Shown here piece by piece: positions 10,040 to 18,926 of a stretch of 64,000 nt of DNA. Each line of letters starts with the position of its first letter. The first letter of the stretch is position 1. Made by a program: the position numbers and the translations under genes. Below the pieces are notes generated by a model that worked only from the letters and a program-made list of their open reading frames with translations, did no database searches and was not told where the DNA came from. This stretch comes from Pelagomonas calceolata (lineage: Eukaryota; Sar; Pelagophyceae; Pelagomonadales; Pelagomonadaceae): the NCBI GenBank assembly GCA_918797485.1, contig CAKKNE010000001.1, positions 2,046,001 through 2,110,000 of the forward strand, in the 5' to 3' direction.

Positions 10040-10867
10040 TTAGTTAGGACACCGCACGGCCACGACGCGCGGCTTCGTCTTCTCCCTCCTCCTAAACAGG
10101 AACCGGTGCGCCGCCTTCATGGACGCGAGGACGCCCCGCTTCTTCTTTTGGACGGGCTCGCAGGCCGCCGTCGGGACGGAATGGCGCGATTCGGCCCGCG
10201 GCAGCTGCGCGTGGTGGAAGTCGTCCGCCGCGCCGGGCGGGATCTGTTCAACGTACTGCGGCGGCGCCGGCGGCAGCCGCGCGTGCCTCGCGTGCAATTC
10301 GGCCCCCGTGCGCCGGTGGCCCGTCGCCTGCTCCACCGCGTGCGCGACGCGGGCCCAGTCGATGTGCACTTCACCAATGACGTCGTCGCCGAGCGACGAC
10401 TGGACAGCAAGCTCCTCCGCGGCCACGGCGTCCGACAGGGCCTGATCATCCTCCCGCGTCCAGGGCCGCCGCGCCTGGACGTGGCCGCGGTTTGCCGGTT
10501 CGAGCGTGAAGGCCCACTGATGCCTAGACAAGGCGCGCCGCTCCATCTCGCGGCGGCGGCGGCGGGCGCCATTGTCGTACGACGCCCGATGCGCCGCGCG
10601 GCGCGCGCCCACGATGGCGCCGATCATCGCTGCGGCTCGCGTGGGCTGACTTGTCCAGTGCTCGTCGTGGGCGTTTAAGTGCTTGTCGTGGGCGCCCGGG
10701 GCCCTGGCTGGCTTGTCTGACTTGCTTGTCCTAGTGCCTGGAGGCTGCCCGGGGCGGCCTCGTTTCGTGCTGGGCGGCTTGGATGTGTAAGTGGGACACC
10801 GCACGCGGGTGCAGCCCCACGACAAGCTTGGTACTCCAGTCGTATGGCCGCGCAAGCTGGCGCTCAT
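10040..10867 (-). CDS. Myb/SANT-like domain protein
   Basis: A single Myb/SANT-like repeat is visible: RRPWTREDDQALSDAVAAEE, then IDWARVAHAVEQATGHRRTG, with the spaced tryptophans and a basic third helix (AELHARH). The rest is basic and low in complexity, ending KPRVVAVRCPN. Probably nuclear and DNA- or histone-binding. Two starts are possible: ATG 10867 (MSASLRGHTT) or ATG 10627 (MIGAIVGARR); the stretch between encodes short repeats (AHDKHLNAHDEHW). I chose the longer frame, with low certainty. A GCTAG palindrome lies upstream, shared with the J-domain gene. Confidence 0.6.
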   Translation of the reverse strand: MSASLRGHTTGVPSLSWGCTRVRCPTYTSKPPSTKRGRPGQPPGTRTSKSDKPARAPGAHDKHLNAHDEHWTSQPTRAAAMIGAIVGARRAAHRASYDNGARRRRREMERRALSRHQWAFTLEPANRGHVQARRPWTREDDQALSDAVAAEELAVQSSLGDDVIGEVHIDWARVAHAVEQATGHRRTGAELHARHARLPPAPPQYVEQIPPGAADDFHHAQLPRAESRHSVPTAACEPVQKKKRGVLASMKAAHRFLFRRREKTKPRVVAVRCPN

Positions 10868-10970
10868 TACAATCCACACATGGAGAGCGCTTGATTGGAC
10901 TCGTCGTTAGCAGGACCGGGGAACGCTCGGACGACGTGCTTGGGGTCGGGACGCATATCTGAAAATACGC

Positions 10971-10992
10971 GCTAGTGTCTTACAGCGCTAGC
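10971..10992. promoter_or_regulatory. GCTAG palindrome, copy B
   Basis: GCTAG arms around TGTCTTACAGCG. It lies between the divergent Myb/SANT and J-domain genes, 89 bp before the ATG at 11081. Confidence 0.6.
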
Positions 10993-11080
10993 TCACCGAT
11001 GTGTCCTCCACATAAAAAACGAGCACAGACGTGTATCATCAGCAGGAGTCGATAAGTGGCATCGTCTTGACGTCCTTGAA

Positions 11081-12349
11081 ATGTCCGAGAGCGCTGCCGC
11101 CGCGCCGACCGCTGCCGACGCAGCTGCAGCGCCGGCTGCAGCGCCTGCCGCCGCAGCGCAGGATTTGTACGCTGTTCTCGGCTGCGCCAAAGGCGACGAC
11201 GCACCGGTGATTACCAAGCGATACCGCAAGCTCGCCCTGAAATATCACCCGGACCGCAACCGCGGCGAGGGCCAAGAGGAAGCCGCGGAGAAGTTCCGCG
11301 CCGTCAGCGACGCCTACGCCGTTCTGAGTGATCCGAATAGAAGACGCCAGTACGACCTGCACGGTTCTACCACGGACGAGGCTTCAAACACGCACGCGTT
11401 CGAGAGCGTCGACGTCAAGTCGCAGTCGTGGGCGACGCGTTTTTTGCTCGCGCAAGTGTCGAAGATCGGCATACCGGTGCCCACTACTGTCGCGGCCGAC
11501 GTGCTGTCGACGGCGTGCGAGCTCTCCAGTGACATCGCGAGCGTGCCTCTCTTGATCCCGGGGGCGGCGCAGCGGGGCACGGTAAAGATCGGCAGCGCCG
11601 CGTTCTTCCGCGTGACGATATCAAACAGCATGCAGGAGCGGGGTTTGTTATTAGCAGCATCCTCGAAGCGGAGGAATGACAAATTCAGGATTCTAGTTTT
11701 CGATGGCAAAGGGAATATAAGAAGGCAGGCCGAATCCCTACAACCGGAAGACAAAAAGAGGCCGCCGCGCTGCCGCCTCTTCGTCGTGCCCGTGCCGACG
11801 CTATTAGTGGGCGCGCCGTTCCCGGCGGCGCAAGAGAATCTGCCCCCCGTCTGCGCCGCGCTCGACACGATGGAGGAGCGGGCCGCGATGGCGCCGCCCT
11901 TCGACGCGACCGGAGACGTCCTGGTGGCCTTCTACAGCGACAACCTGTTGTCGTCGCTCGAGTACACGCTGGCCTGCGCGCCGGCCGTGCTCGACGAAGG
12001 TAGATTGGAGGCGCTGGAAGCGAGCGCCGCGGGGTTGAGAGAGCGCAAGGAAGCATTACAGGCCTTCGGCGAGCGGTTTTCAACACAGTTCGACGACTAC
12101 GTGGCCAAGAAGGCCGCCCTGGACGAGGCCGAGGCGCGCCTGCGGGCCCTGCAGGACGAGGCGCGGACCCAGGCCGAGGAAAATTCCAAGGCTAGAAGCG
12201 TCCACGCGGACGCCGAGCGGGGCCTGCTGGACGCCGCGTTCGCGGAATGCGCCGCGCCGCCCGCGCCGCCGCCGCCTCCCAAAAAGAAGGGGTTCCTCGC
12301 GGCGTTCGCGCCGCCGCCGCCGAGCGGGGACACGCTGGAAGGGCTGTAG
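11081..12349 (+). CDS. J-domain (DnaJ) co-chaperone with C-terminal coiled coil
   Basis: After an Ala/Pro-rich leader comes a complete J domain (residues about 28-90): DLYAVLGC, YRKLALKYHPDRN with the HPD triad that stimulates Hsp70 ATPase, FRAVSDAYAVLSDPNRRRQYD. A middle domain follows (GTVKIGSAAFFRVTISNS, LLLAASSKRRNDKFRILVFD) that I do not recognise. Then come a predicted coiled coil (YVAKKAALDEAEARLRALQD) and a Pro-rich tail. No Zn-finger or CTD of the classical type is seen, so it is a type III J protein. Single exon. The ATG at 11081 is the first in frame. Confidence 0.88.
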   Translation: MSESAAAAPTAADAAAAPAAAPAAAAQDLYAVLGCAKGDDAPVITKRYRKLALKYHPDRNRGEGQEEAAEKFRAVSDAYAVLSDPNRRRQYDLHGSTTDEASNTHAFESVDVKSQSWATRFLLAQVSKIGIPVPTTVAADVLSTACELSSDIASVPLLIPGAAQRGTVKIGSAAFFRVTISNSMQERGLLLAASSKRRNDKFRILVFDGKGNIRRQAESLQPEDKKRPPRCRLFVVPVPTLLVGAPFPAAQENLPPVCAALDTMEERAAMAPPFDATGDVLVAFYSDNLLSSLEYTLACAPAVLDEGRLEALEASAAGLRERKEALQAFGERFSTQFDDYVAKKAALDEAEARLRALQDEARTQAEENSKARSVHADAERGLLDAAFAECAAPPAPPPPPKKKGFLAAFAPPPPSGDTLEGL

Positions 12350-12400
12350 TTAGTTGTGTATCTTGTATCTTACAACAAACAAACAACGACAGGAGCTGCG

Positions 12401-12826
12401 TCACCGAAGCGCGGCGCAGTAGAGCTCGTCGATGCCCGACAGCGCGTCCATCTGCTGGCCGTTCGCGACCTGGCACGCGAGCGCGAGGAACGCCCCGGCG
12501 ACGCACGCGAGCGAGAGCCGCTCGGCCCAGCGCGCGACGCCTGGCGGCGGCTCGCCGACGAGCCACGCGTGCGCCGACGCCCCGAAGGCGATCCTACAGA
12601 AGCCGCTCGCGCCGGCGTAGGCCAGGACTGCGACGTACGAGCCCCGCTCGACGGCATCCGGGAGGAGCGCGGGGCCGCAGCCCGTCGCCGCGACGGATGC
12701 CTCGGACCAGAGCGTCGCCGCCGATGCGACCGACGCCGTCAGCGACACCGGTCGCGCGAGCGCCGCCGGCCGCAACGCCCGTGCTCCCAGCACGAGGCTG
12801 CAGACAAGCAGGCTCCTCAGCGGCAT
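12401..12826 (-). CDS. small membrane protein, unknown
   Basis: 141 residues from ATG 12826. The N-terminus MPLRSLLVCSLVLGARALRP could be a signal or plastid-targeting leader. Further hydrophobic stretches (YVAVLAYAGASGFCRIAFG and SLACVAGAFLALACQVANG) could span a membrane. No family recognised. The frame continues upstream without an ATG. The gene is convergent with the J-domain gene. Confidence 0.5.
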   Translation of the reverse strand: MPLRSLLVCSLVLGARALRPAALARPVSLTASVASAATLWSEASVAATGCGPALLPDAVERGSYVAVLAYAGASGFCRIAFGASAHAWLVGEPPPGVARWAERLSLACVAGAFLALACQVANGQQMDALSGIDELYCAALR

Positions 12827-13134
12827 GTACGCTGTCCCAGGCGGCACTGTGGCACAGCACTGCGCAGTGCTGCCGCACACGATCTCTGGCGTCTGATTGG
12901 CGGCGGCAGGTGCAATAGGGACGAATTGGACCACGCCTACTCGCTCTGCAGCTGCTCCGTGACGCGCTGCCTGATTTTGCCACTCTGCTCAGCTGCGGGC
13001 TGCAGCGCTGCTGGCGGGCATTTGGACCGCGCGCGCGCGTATACATGGGTTCAAGCAAATAAGCAAGACGACAGCGAGTCTGCGACAGCGCGAACGAGCG
13101 CTGCCTTCACGCCGTCGCTCAGGACACGCACACA
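12827..13134. other. intergenic, divergent promoter region
   Basis: 308 bp between divergent starts at 12826 and 13135. No RNA gene, repeat or GCTAG palindrome seen. Confidence 0.5.
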
Positions 13135-13578
13135 ATGCATGCTGCTCTCAGGCACACCAGAGCGCCCGTCGTCAGACGGATGGCGAGCGAACTGGGCTTC
13201 AAGCCTGTCGTCAAACGCATGATGACGACCGAAGGGCTCGGGTTCAAGGACTTCATCCGCATGTCGCAAGTAAAAGCGCAGTATCGCGAGATGCTGCGCC
13301 TGGCGCGGCGCTACGCAAAAGCGAGACCGGCGGCCGGCGCCGACGTGCTCCGCCAAGTCAGAGACGGCTACCGGCGCCACCGCTCGGAGAGGGACGGCTT
13401 CGCCGTGGCCCAGCTCATCTCTGGTGGGAGGGCGTCGCTGCGCGAGCTCCGGGCGCTCGCGGCGGGCGCGGACGAGGCGGGTCCAGTTGATGAGTACGAG
13501 GTCGGCACGGACTGGCCTTGGGGGAAGGAGCAGTCCTCTCCGGTTCCGCCGAAGCCGCTGGGCCTGCCGCGGCGATGA
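13135..13578 (+). CDS. LYR-motif (Complex1_LYR) protein, LYRM2-like
   Basis: 147 residues. The segment GFKDFIRMSQVKAQYREMLRLARRYAKA holds the LYR-type signature (here QYR) with the preceding F-x-x-F-x-R pattern of LYRM2-like proteins. These are small mitochondrial assembly factors that bind the acyl carrier protein and help build respiratory complexes or pass on Fe-S clusters. The basic N-terminus (MHAALRHTRAPVVRRMASEL) would suit a mitochondrial leader. The C-terminal acidic tail has no match I know. Single exon with ATG at 13135. Confidence 0.75.
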   Translation: MHAALRHTRAPVVRRMASELGFKPVVKRMMTTEGLGFKDFIRMSQVKAQYREMLRLARRYAKARPAAGADVLRQVRDGYRRHRSERDGFAVAQLISGGRASLRELRALAAGADEAGPVDEYEVGTDWPWGKEQSSPVPPKPLGLPRR

Positions 13579-13742
13579 CGGTTACGTAGCGGTGGCGTCC
13601 TGCGTGTGCACGTGTGTCGCGTCGACAGCGTGCCGGTGGGGCAGAAAAACTCTTGACGTCGCGAGCCTCAACGCCATCGAGGCGACGCGACGCGTCGACG
13701 GGGCGACGGCGTTGTGGTCATGTAACACATTGTTGTAATTAA
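13579..13742. repeat. introner-like sequence outside coding DNA
   Basis: This stretch between two convergent genes contains GTGGCGTCCTGCGTGTG, AACGCCATCGAGGCGACG and GCGTCGACGGGGCGACG, pieces of the introner in their usual order. It lies past both stop codons, in 3' UTR or spacer. Confidence 0.5.
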
Positions 13743-14828
13743 CTAAGCTGATGGCGCGGGCGTCTGCGAGAACCACGCGGCTAAAGCAGACGACTGCTCG
13801 TACTCGTTCTCCTGGCGCTTCGTCGCGACGCGCTCCCGCTCCGAATCCGTGAAGCCCAGCACGGTCATGACCGCCCGCTCCATGTGCTGCTTCGGCGCCT
13901 CCTCGGCACAGACCAGGTACTGGGCCATCAAATTCTTCAGATACGCCATCTGATCATTTTCTCTCACGTTTCCCGCGGGTTTTCTCCTCCCTAAATCGGC
14001 GAGTTGGAGGCCCTTGGCGGCGTCCGCAGCTAAAGCTTTCTGTTCCTGCAAGGCCTTCAGCGCGTTCGCTCTGTATAATTTGTACTCCCTTCGGAGGGCG
14101 TCATACTTGAGCGCGAGATCACCATCACTGTTGGTTGTCGTGGGAGACGGCTGCTTGAGCCGCGCGTTCTCCTGCGTGAGCTCCTCGACCCGTTTTCTCA
14201 ACAGCAGTTCCTCGGAGGACTTCTGATCACTTGGCGCCGTCGCGGCGAGCAGCGCGTCGCGCCTCTTCTTGAGCTCGGCGTCGTCGTCTCGCACTCGGCT
14301 CCGTGTCGCATCTCTCAATAACCCATCCAGCCTCGCCTTGTCGACCGCAAACCTGGACTTCGCTTCTCGTAATTCCGCTCGCGCCTTTTGCACGTCGTCT
14401 TCAGCAGTTCTACGCAGTTTCGACGCCGTGTGCGGATCTAGCGCCGGCTCAGGTAATGTAAGAGGTTCGCGCCCCGGGTCCCTTCGTACGAAGTCATCTA
14501 AGGAGGCTTTGCTGGGGAAGTGGCGCCATTCCGGGGGCAGTACACCGTCGTCGGACTCGAACTCGAAGAGCGCCCAGCGGCCCTCCCTGTCGCTTATATC
14601 TCGACTATTGACCACACATAACGCGCGCGCCGGCTCGCCTTCGCTACTCGTCACGCCGAACGTCTTTTCGCGCTTCCGCTCTCTCTCTAAATCTTCTCTG
14701 AGTTGTTTTATTGTGGCGTCGCGGCTCGTGAGTGCTGCTTGCTGCGCTTGGAGGCGCTCCTTGGCCAGGCCCAGGAGCTGCTGGAGCTTGCCGTCATTTG
14801 TTTTTGGTGGTGGGGGGGCGTCGGCCAT
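13743..14828 (-). CDS. GRIP-domain golgin-like coiled-coil protein
   Basis: A long coiled coil (KLQQLLGLAKERLQAQQAAL, LLLRKRVEELTQENARL, ALKYDALRREYKLYRANAL) ends in a GRIP-like domain near the C-terminus (MAYLKNLMAQYLVCAEEAPK, ERAVMTVLGFTDSERERV). GRIP domains dock golgins on trans-Golgi membranes through Arl1. The usual Y-L-K-N core is present. An N-terminal stretch (ARALCVVNSRDISDREGRWA) is unassigned. ATG 14828 is the first in frame. The gene is divergent from the Cys-repeat membrane protein, with a GCTAG palindrome between. Confidence 0.8.
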   Translation of the reverse strand: MADAPPPPKTNDGKLQQLLGLAKERLQAQQAALTSRDATIKQLREDLERERKREKTFGVTSSEGEPARALCVVNSRDISDREGRWALFEFESDDGVLPPEWRHFPSKASLDDFVRRDPGREPLTLPEPALDPHTASKLRRTAEDDVQKARAELREAKSRFAVDKARLDGLLRDATRSRVRDDDAELKKRRDALLAATAPSDQKSSEELLLRKRVEELTQENARLKQPSPTTTNSDGDLALKYDALRREYKLYRANALKALQEQKALAADAAKGLQLADLGRRKPAGNVRENDQMAYLKNLMAQYLVCAEEAPKQHMERAVMTVLGFTDSERERVATKRQENEYEQSSALAAWFSQTPAPSA

Positions 14829-15011
14829 ATTGTTGCGCGCGTCGGCGGCGTGAGCTGTGGCGGACCCGGCGCGTCGGTGGGCGTGGGCTGTGGCGGACCG
14901 ACGTGCACTGGAATCGAATCCACCACCTTGAAAGGTGTTTTTTGGCAATCGATATCACGAGCTCGCTGCTGCGCTGCGTCCCACGGCACTTTTTTGCCGA
15001 CGATGTCGTGA

Positions 15012-15035
15012 GCTAGCGGCCTGTAAGACACTAGC
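15012..15035. promoter_or_regulatory. GCTAG palindrome, copy C
   Basis: Full 24-nt form: GCTAGCGG, CCTGTAAGACACTAGC. It is 184 bp from the minus ATG (14828) and 158 bp from the plus ATG (15193). Confidence 0.65.
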
Positions 15036-15192
15036 AACAAGCAAAAAAAGTTAAATCAAGCTCGTACACGGTTACGTTAACGGTTTACGCGGCGCGACTC
15101 GCGGGAGAAGCGTATCGAAAAGGCAATTGACGCGACGGCGCTCGCGACCGTGAACAGCGAAGGCGAGGGCAAAATAAGCCAGAAGCTTTTAA

Positions 15193-16646
15193 ATGGGTTT
15201 CAGAGCCGCGCTTATTCTCGCGGCCGCCGGGCTTTCGCGCACGGCCGCCCTGCGCCCGCGGATCCGCGGCGGCCTCCCGAGGCGCCGGCTCGAGGCCACG
15301 CCGTGCCCGGCGGACGACTGCTGCCCCGCGAAGCTCGAGCCGATCCCGGCGTCCGAGTGCCCGCCGCCGGATTCAGGTGACGTGGCCCGCTTTAGTTGTG
15401 ACGCTCCAGACCTCGTAGTCGGCAACCTCTGCCGGTCGAACGCCGGCGAGTGCGGCACGGACAAGAACCTGGACAATTGCGAGTATCCGGAGACGAAGCT
15501 CAAGGCCGACATCTACCGCGTCGTCGAGGCGCGGCCCGTCGCGCCGACGGCGAAGCCGACGTCGATCTGCCCCGAGCTCGTGCCCCTCGAGAAGGACTCG
15601 CCGGACTGTCCGCCGGAGCTCGACATCGAGCCCTGCGACACGCCCGGCCTGACCGGGTTCTGCGAGGGCGACGGAGAGTGCGGGACGTCGAAAAAAATAG
15701 ACAACTGCGCCTGCGCCGGCTGCGGCAAGGACGGCGCGCCGATCACGGGGGCCGACATCTACCGCATCGTCGTTTCTGGTGATACGCCGACGCCGCGCCC
15801 CACCAAAAAGCCGACGACGCCGCGGCCGACGGGCGACTGCCCCACCCTCGAGGCGCTCCCGACGGGCTCGCCGGACTGCCCTGCGGAGCTGGACATCATT
15901 CCGTGCGACACTCCTGGCTTGGCGGCGGGCGACTTCTGCGAGGGCGACGGCGGTGCGGACGCGGCGTCTTTACTTTCGTCGGGGGCCACGCCATCGATCC
16001 GGTCGCGTCCGCGCAGAGTGCGGCACCGACAAGAAGCTGGACAACTGCGCGTGCGAGGCCTGCGGCAAGGGCGGCGCGCCGATCAGCGGCGCCGACATCT
16101 ACCGACCCGGACGGCGGCGCCGCGCCCACGCCCCGGCCCTCGGACGCGCCGACGTCGTCGCCCGGCGGCTCGAAGAAGAAGAAGAAGAAGTCGGGGCACG
16201 CCTTCCCCATCTGGGCCATCATCGTCATCATCGTCGGCGGCGTCGGGTGCTGCGTGTGCCTCTTCGCGGCGGCGTCCGGCGCCGCGCTTGGCGGTGCGAA
16301 GAAACAGAAGCCGCGCGCGTCGTCCTACAAGCTCGAAGCGGGCAAGCGGCCGCCGCCGCCGGACTCGGACTCGGACGACGAGAAGCCCGCCGCGGCCGTG
16401 TCGCGCGCGCTCGAGAAGCTCGACGACGAGGAAGAACCGCCGGCGTACGACTTCACGCCTGATAAGGCGAAGCCGGCGAAGCACCGGTCCTCGGTCGAGG
16501 TCGACGAGCTCTGGCCCGCGGCCGGCGTCGCCGGGGCCGGCGCGGCGGCGGCCGCCAACGAGTCCAAGGCGCCGGAGAACGGTGACATGGACTGCGACTC
16601 GGACTCGGACCTGGGCAGCCGCATCTCTCTGCACGCGCCCATGTGA
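15193..16646 (+). CDS. type I membrane protein with repeated Cys domains and PTKKPTTP linkers
   Basis: A signal peptide (MGFRAALILAAAGLSRTAAL) is followed by three homologous Cys-rich units. Each has the pattern CDTPGL..FCEGDGECGTSKKIDNC and ends GADIYR, with Thr/Pro/Lys linkers (PTPRPTKKPTTPRPT) between. Then a lysine stretch, one transmembrane helix (HAFPIWAIIVIIVGGVGCC) and an acidic cytoplasmic tail follow. A cell-surface role is likely. A 64-nt introner intron, 15953-16016, splits unit three in phase. After the third GADIYR, near 16103-16110, the frame must shift by one base to reach the linker and membrane helix. Either the sequence has an indel or the gene is damaged there. Confidence 0.75.
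15953..16016 (+). repeat. introner copy, 64 nt
   Basis: Starts GTGCGGACGCGGCGTC and ends CGTCCGCGCAG, with CACGCCATCGATCCGG inside. Its first 16 nt are identical to the intron at 56064-56011. Confidence 0.9.
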
Positions 16647-16787
16647 ACCCACCCCCTTCCCTTCTTCGAGCTTGTAAGAGCTTTACTCACAGTTAAACAA
16701 ATCACACGCCGGCGACGGAGCGTCGAGCCGACGGGTCCCAAAAGCGACGGATCGGGGTCGCGCGCGTCTGCGACATGCGGTTCGAAA

Positions 16788-18680
16788 TCAGGAAGGAGAA
16801 AAGAACGTCGGAAGGGCCCGCGCCGCGGCGGCGACGCGGGCGTGGCACCGGCTCGCGTCGAGGACCCGCGCCTTCGCGGCCGCCGACGCCCGTAGAGACA
16901 TCTTCGATGGAGGCGGCGCGGCGGGCGCTTCGACGTCGTAGAGACCGTAGAGCACGGTCGTCACCGTTTCCGTATCGTCGGCGACGAGCGAAAAAGAGTC
17001 GAGGTGCCGGACCGCCCGGTCGCAGTCGCTCTGCGTCAGGGTTCCGTTCTGGGGCCGGCCGGCCAGGCTCAACACGAAGGCCTGGACGCCCCGGGGGAAG
17101 CGTCTCTCCAGAAATTTATCTGGTGCGAGGCTCCCATCAAAAGTCCTTTGGACGACGGACCAGGCGTCCGCAACCAACAAAATTGTAAAACTTGGTGCCG
17201 GGACCGCCCGCGCGAGCAGACCCTCGTCAAATCGAAAGCGGCCATAGACGACATCGAGGGCCCCGGGGTCCTTCTTGTCCGCTTCCGAAGGGTCGTGGTC
17301 CCGCCGGTGCCGGTCCTTGTGTCGTAACAGGGTGAGGTCCGCGGGCGCGGGCAGCTCCTCACTTTCATAGCAGGCCAGGCCCCGGTCGTCGCACAGATTT
17401 GTGACCCGCATTCCTTCGCCTAGAACAACCACAGAAGCGTAGTCCCAGAACGCCGCCTTGCGTCGCTCGTTGGATTGAATCAGCGGCGACGCGTAGAGCC
17501 GCTCCTTTGGGCTCTCTTCCACATTCGTGGGCCGTCGTAGGAACTCGTCGATTGCGTCGACCAGTTCGGCGAACGACGGCCTCATTTTAGGATAGCCATT
17601 GGACGCTTGTCGAATTATGCTTCTCAAGAAACGACGGTCTCCACTTTTAGCCTGGTCGGCGATGAACGGCAGCAGCCAGGGTCGGTTGGCGACGTCGTAG
17701 ACGTGTGTCTTCTCCGACAGGCGCATACATGTACCCTTCATACATTTCCCGCGGGCCTCGGGCGCGCCGCGCGACCGGGGCTCGCAGCTCCCCGCGCCCC
17801 GGCAGCTGTGGCTCTCGCGCGTCCACGGGCAGTCGTGATCACTTTCACAGGCCTGGGGCGCGCATTTACCGCCATGCACGTCCCGCAACGCCATGCGATT
17901 CAGGTGGCACGGCTCCGACTCGTTGCGCGTGCCCCACGCGTGCACTACACTGTTTCCCAGCGGTGATGATAATAGGAAGTCGTCGGGGCCGTCTACCAGA
18001 AAAATGGCGCCTTCATCAGACAGAGTGAACTGGGGCGCATAAAAGTCGTCCTGCAGGAAGCCGGCCGACGCCCAACTCTGGAAACACGCTAACAGCGACC
18101 GCGCGAGGTGCAACGGGTGCTCTGAGGCGCGCTTTCGGAACGCTTCTGATAGAATCGTCGGGTCGGCGGCGGAGCCGGCGCCGGCGCCGATCATTGCACC
18201 GCAGTCCTGCACTACATAAGTCGCGTGCGCGTGCTCGAACCACGCTCCCAGTAACTCGGGGATGCCCGGCTCGCCCCGTAAGGCTTCGAGATATAATAAT
18301 TCTGTGTAGATCGTCGCGCCGGCGTCGTCTCGACCACGAGGGTCGTGGTGCTTCTTCTTGACGATGACACTTTTGTTGTGTAATGAAGCCCGGAAGACTT
18401 GTTTCGCATGGTTCGTGCCAGAGACTTCCTGCCAGGGCCCGGGCACGTCTTCCTCTTTGGACACGGTCCATGTCGGCGGGACCCAGGGGTCCTTTTCGCG
18501 CCTGGCGGCACTTCTTACGCGGCCGACGATCTCGCGCCGCGGGTGCTGGCGGCGCTCCTCGAACCACCGGTCTATTAGCTTAGCTTTTTCGAGGACCTGC
18601 CGGTCGCGCGCCGTGAGAGCTGCCGGGGCTGCGGTGCGCGCCGCGGCGAGGCCGAGCAGCACGGCAAGTCTTAGCTGCAT
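16788..18680 (-). CDS. secreted protein-kinase-like protein (FAM69/DIPK-like), copy 1
   Basis: 630 residues with a signal peptide (MQLRLAVLLGLAAARTAAPA). The kinase-like core shows a candidate ATP-site lysine region (KSVIVKKKHHD), LLYLEALRGEPGIPELLGAW, a catalytic-loop equivalent (AGFLQDDFYAPQFTLSDEG) without the HRD histidine, and a DFG-equivalent FLVDGPD. A Cys-rich insert (CAPQACESDHDCPW, CRGAGSCEP) and a C-lobe tail (MRPSFAELVDAIDEFL) follow. The fold and Cys pattern suggest Golgi or secreted kinases of the FAM69/DIPK type; activity is not proven. A 200-residue C-terminal extension is unique among the three copies here. Single exon. Confidence 0.75.
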   Translation of the reverse strand: MQLRLAVLLGLAAARTAAPAALTARDRQVLEKAKLIDRWFEERRQHPRREIVGRVRSAARREKDPWVPPTWTVSKEEDVPGPWQEVSGTNHAKQVFRASLHNKSVIVKKKHHDPRGRDDAGATIYTELLYLEALRGEPGIPELLGAWFEHAHATYVVQDCGAMIGAGAGSAADPTILSEAFRKRASEHPLHLARSLLACFQSWASAGFLQDDFYAPQFTLSDEGAIFLVDGPDDFLLSSPLGNSVVHAWGTRNESEPCHLNRMALRDVHGGKCAPQACESDHDCPWTRESHSCRGAGSCEPRSRGAPEARGKCMKGTCMRLSEKTHVYDVANRPWLLPFIADQAKSGDRRFLRSIIRQASNGYPKMRPSFAELVDAIDEFLRRPTNVEESPKERLYASPLIQSNERRKAAFWDYASVVVLGEGMRVTNLCDDRGLACYESEELPAPADLTLLRHKDRHRRDHDPSEADKKDPGALDVVYGRFRFDEGLLARAVPAPSFTILLVADAWSVVQRTFDGSLAPDKFLERRFPRGVQAFVLSLAGRPQNGTLTQSDCDRAVRHLDSFSLVADDTETVTTVLYGLYDVEAPAAPPPSKMSLRASAAAKARVLDASRCHARVAAAARALPTFFSPS

Positions 18681-18821
18681 GATAGATGCATGCTCATGGG
18701 GCTGCCTCTAGGGCCTGCTGCTGGCTGCCGCGCATGGGGCAACAGCGCTGCGGCTCACGAAGAGGCGTATCGTCCTAAAAGTCACCGATAAAGACACCGA
18801 TGAGGAAAATTTTGAGGCATT

Positions 18822-18845
18822 ACTAGTGTCTTACAGGCCGCTAGC
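18822..18845. promoter_or_regulatory. GCTAG palindrome, copy D
   Basis: ACTAGTGTCTTACAGG then CCGCTAGC. Shared by divergent genes: 142 bp from ATG 18680 and 82 bp from ATG 18927. Confidence 0.65.
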
Positions 18846-18926
18846 TCGGCGCCGAGGACTTGGAGCTTGGCAGCTCAAAAATCGATTCGTGAACGTGCAC
18901 AAATTGTCTCCTAGCTGGCATTGATC

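Noticed and set aside
10106-10678. Plus-strand frame antisense to the Myb/SANT gene
   Set aside because: Arg-rich shadow; the minus frame holds a recognisable domain.
16770-16795. GGTTCGAAATCAGG as a possible tRNA T-arm
   Set aside because: The flanking bases cannot form the T stem and no D-arm or anticodon arm lies near.
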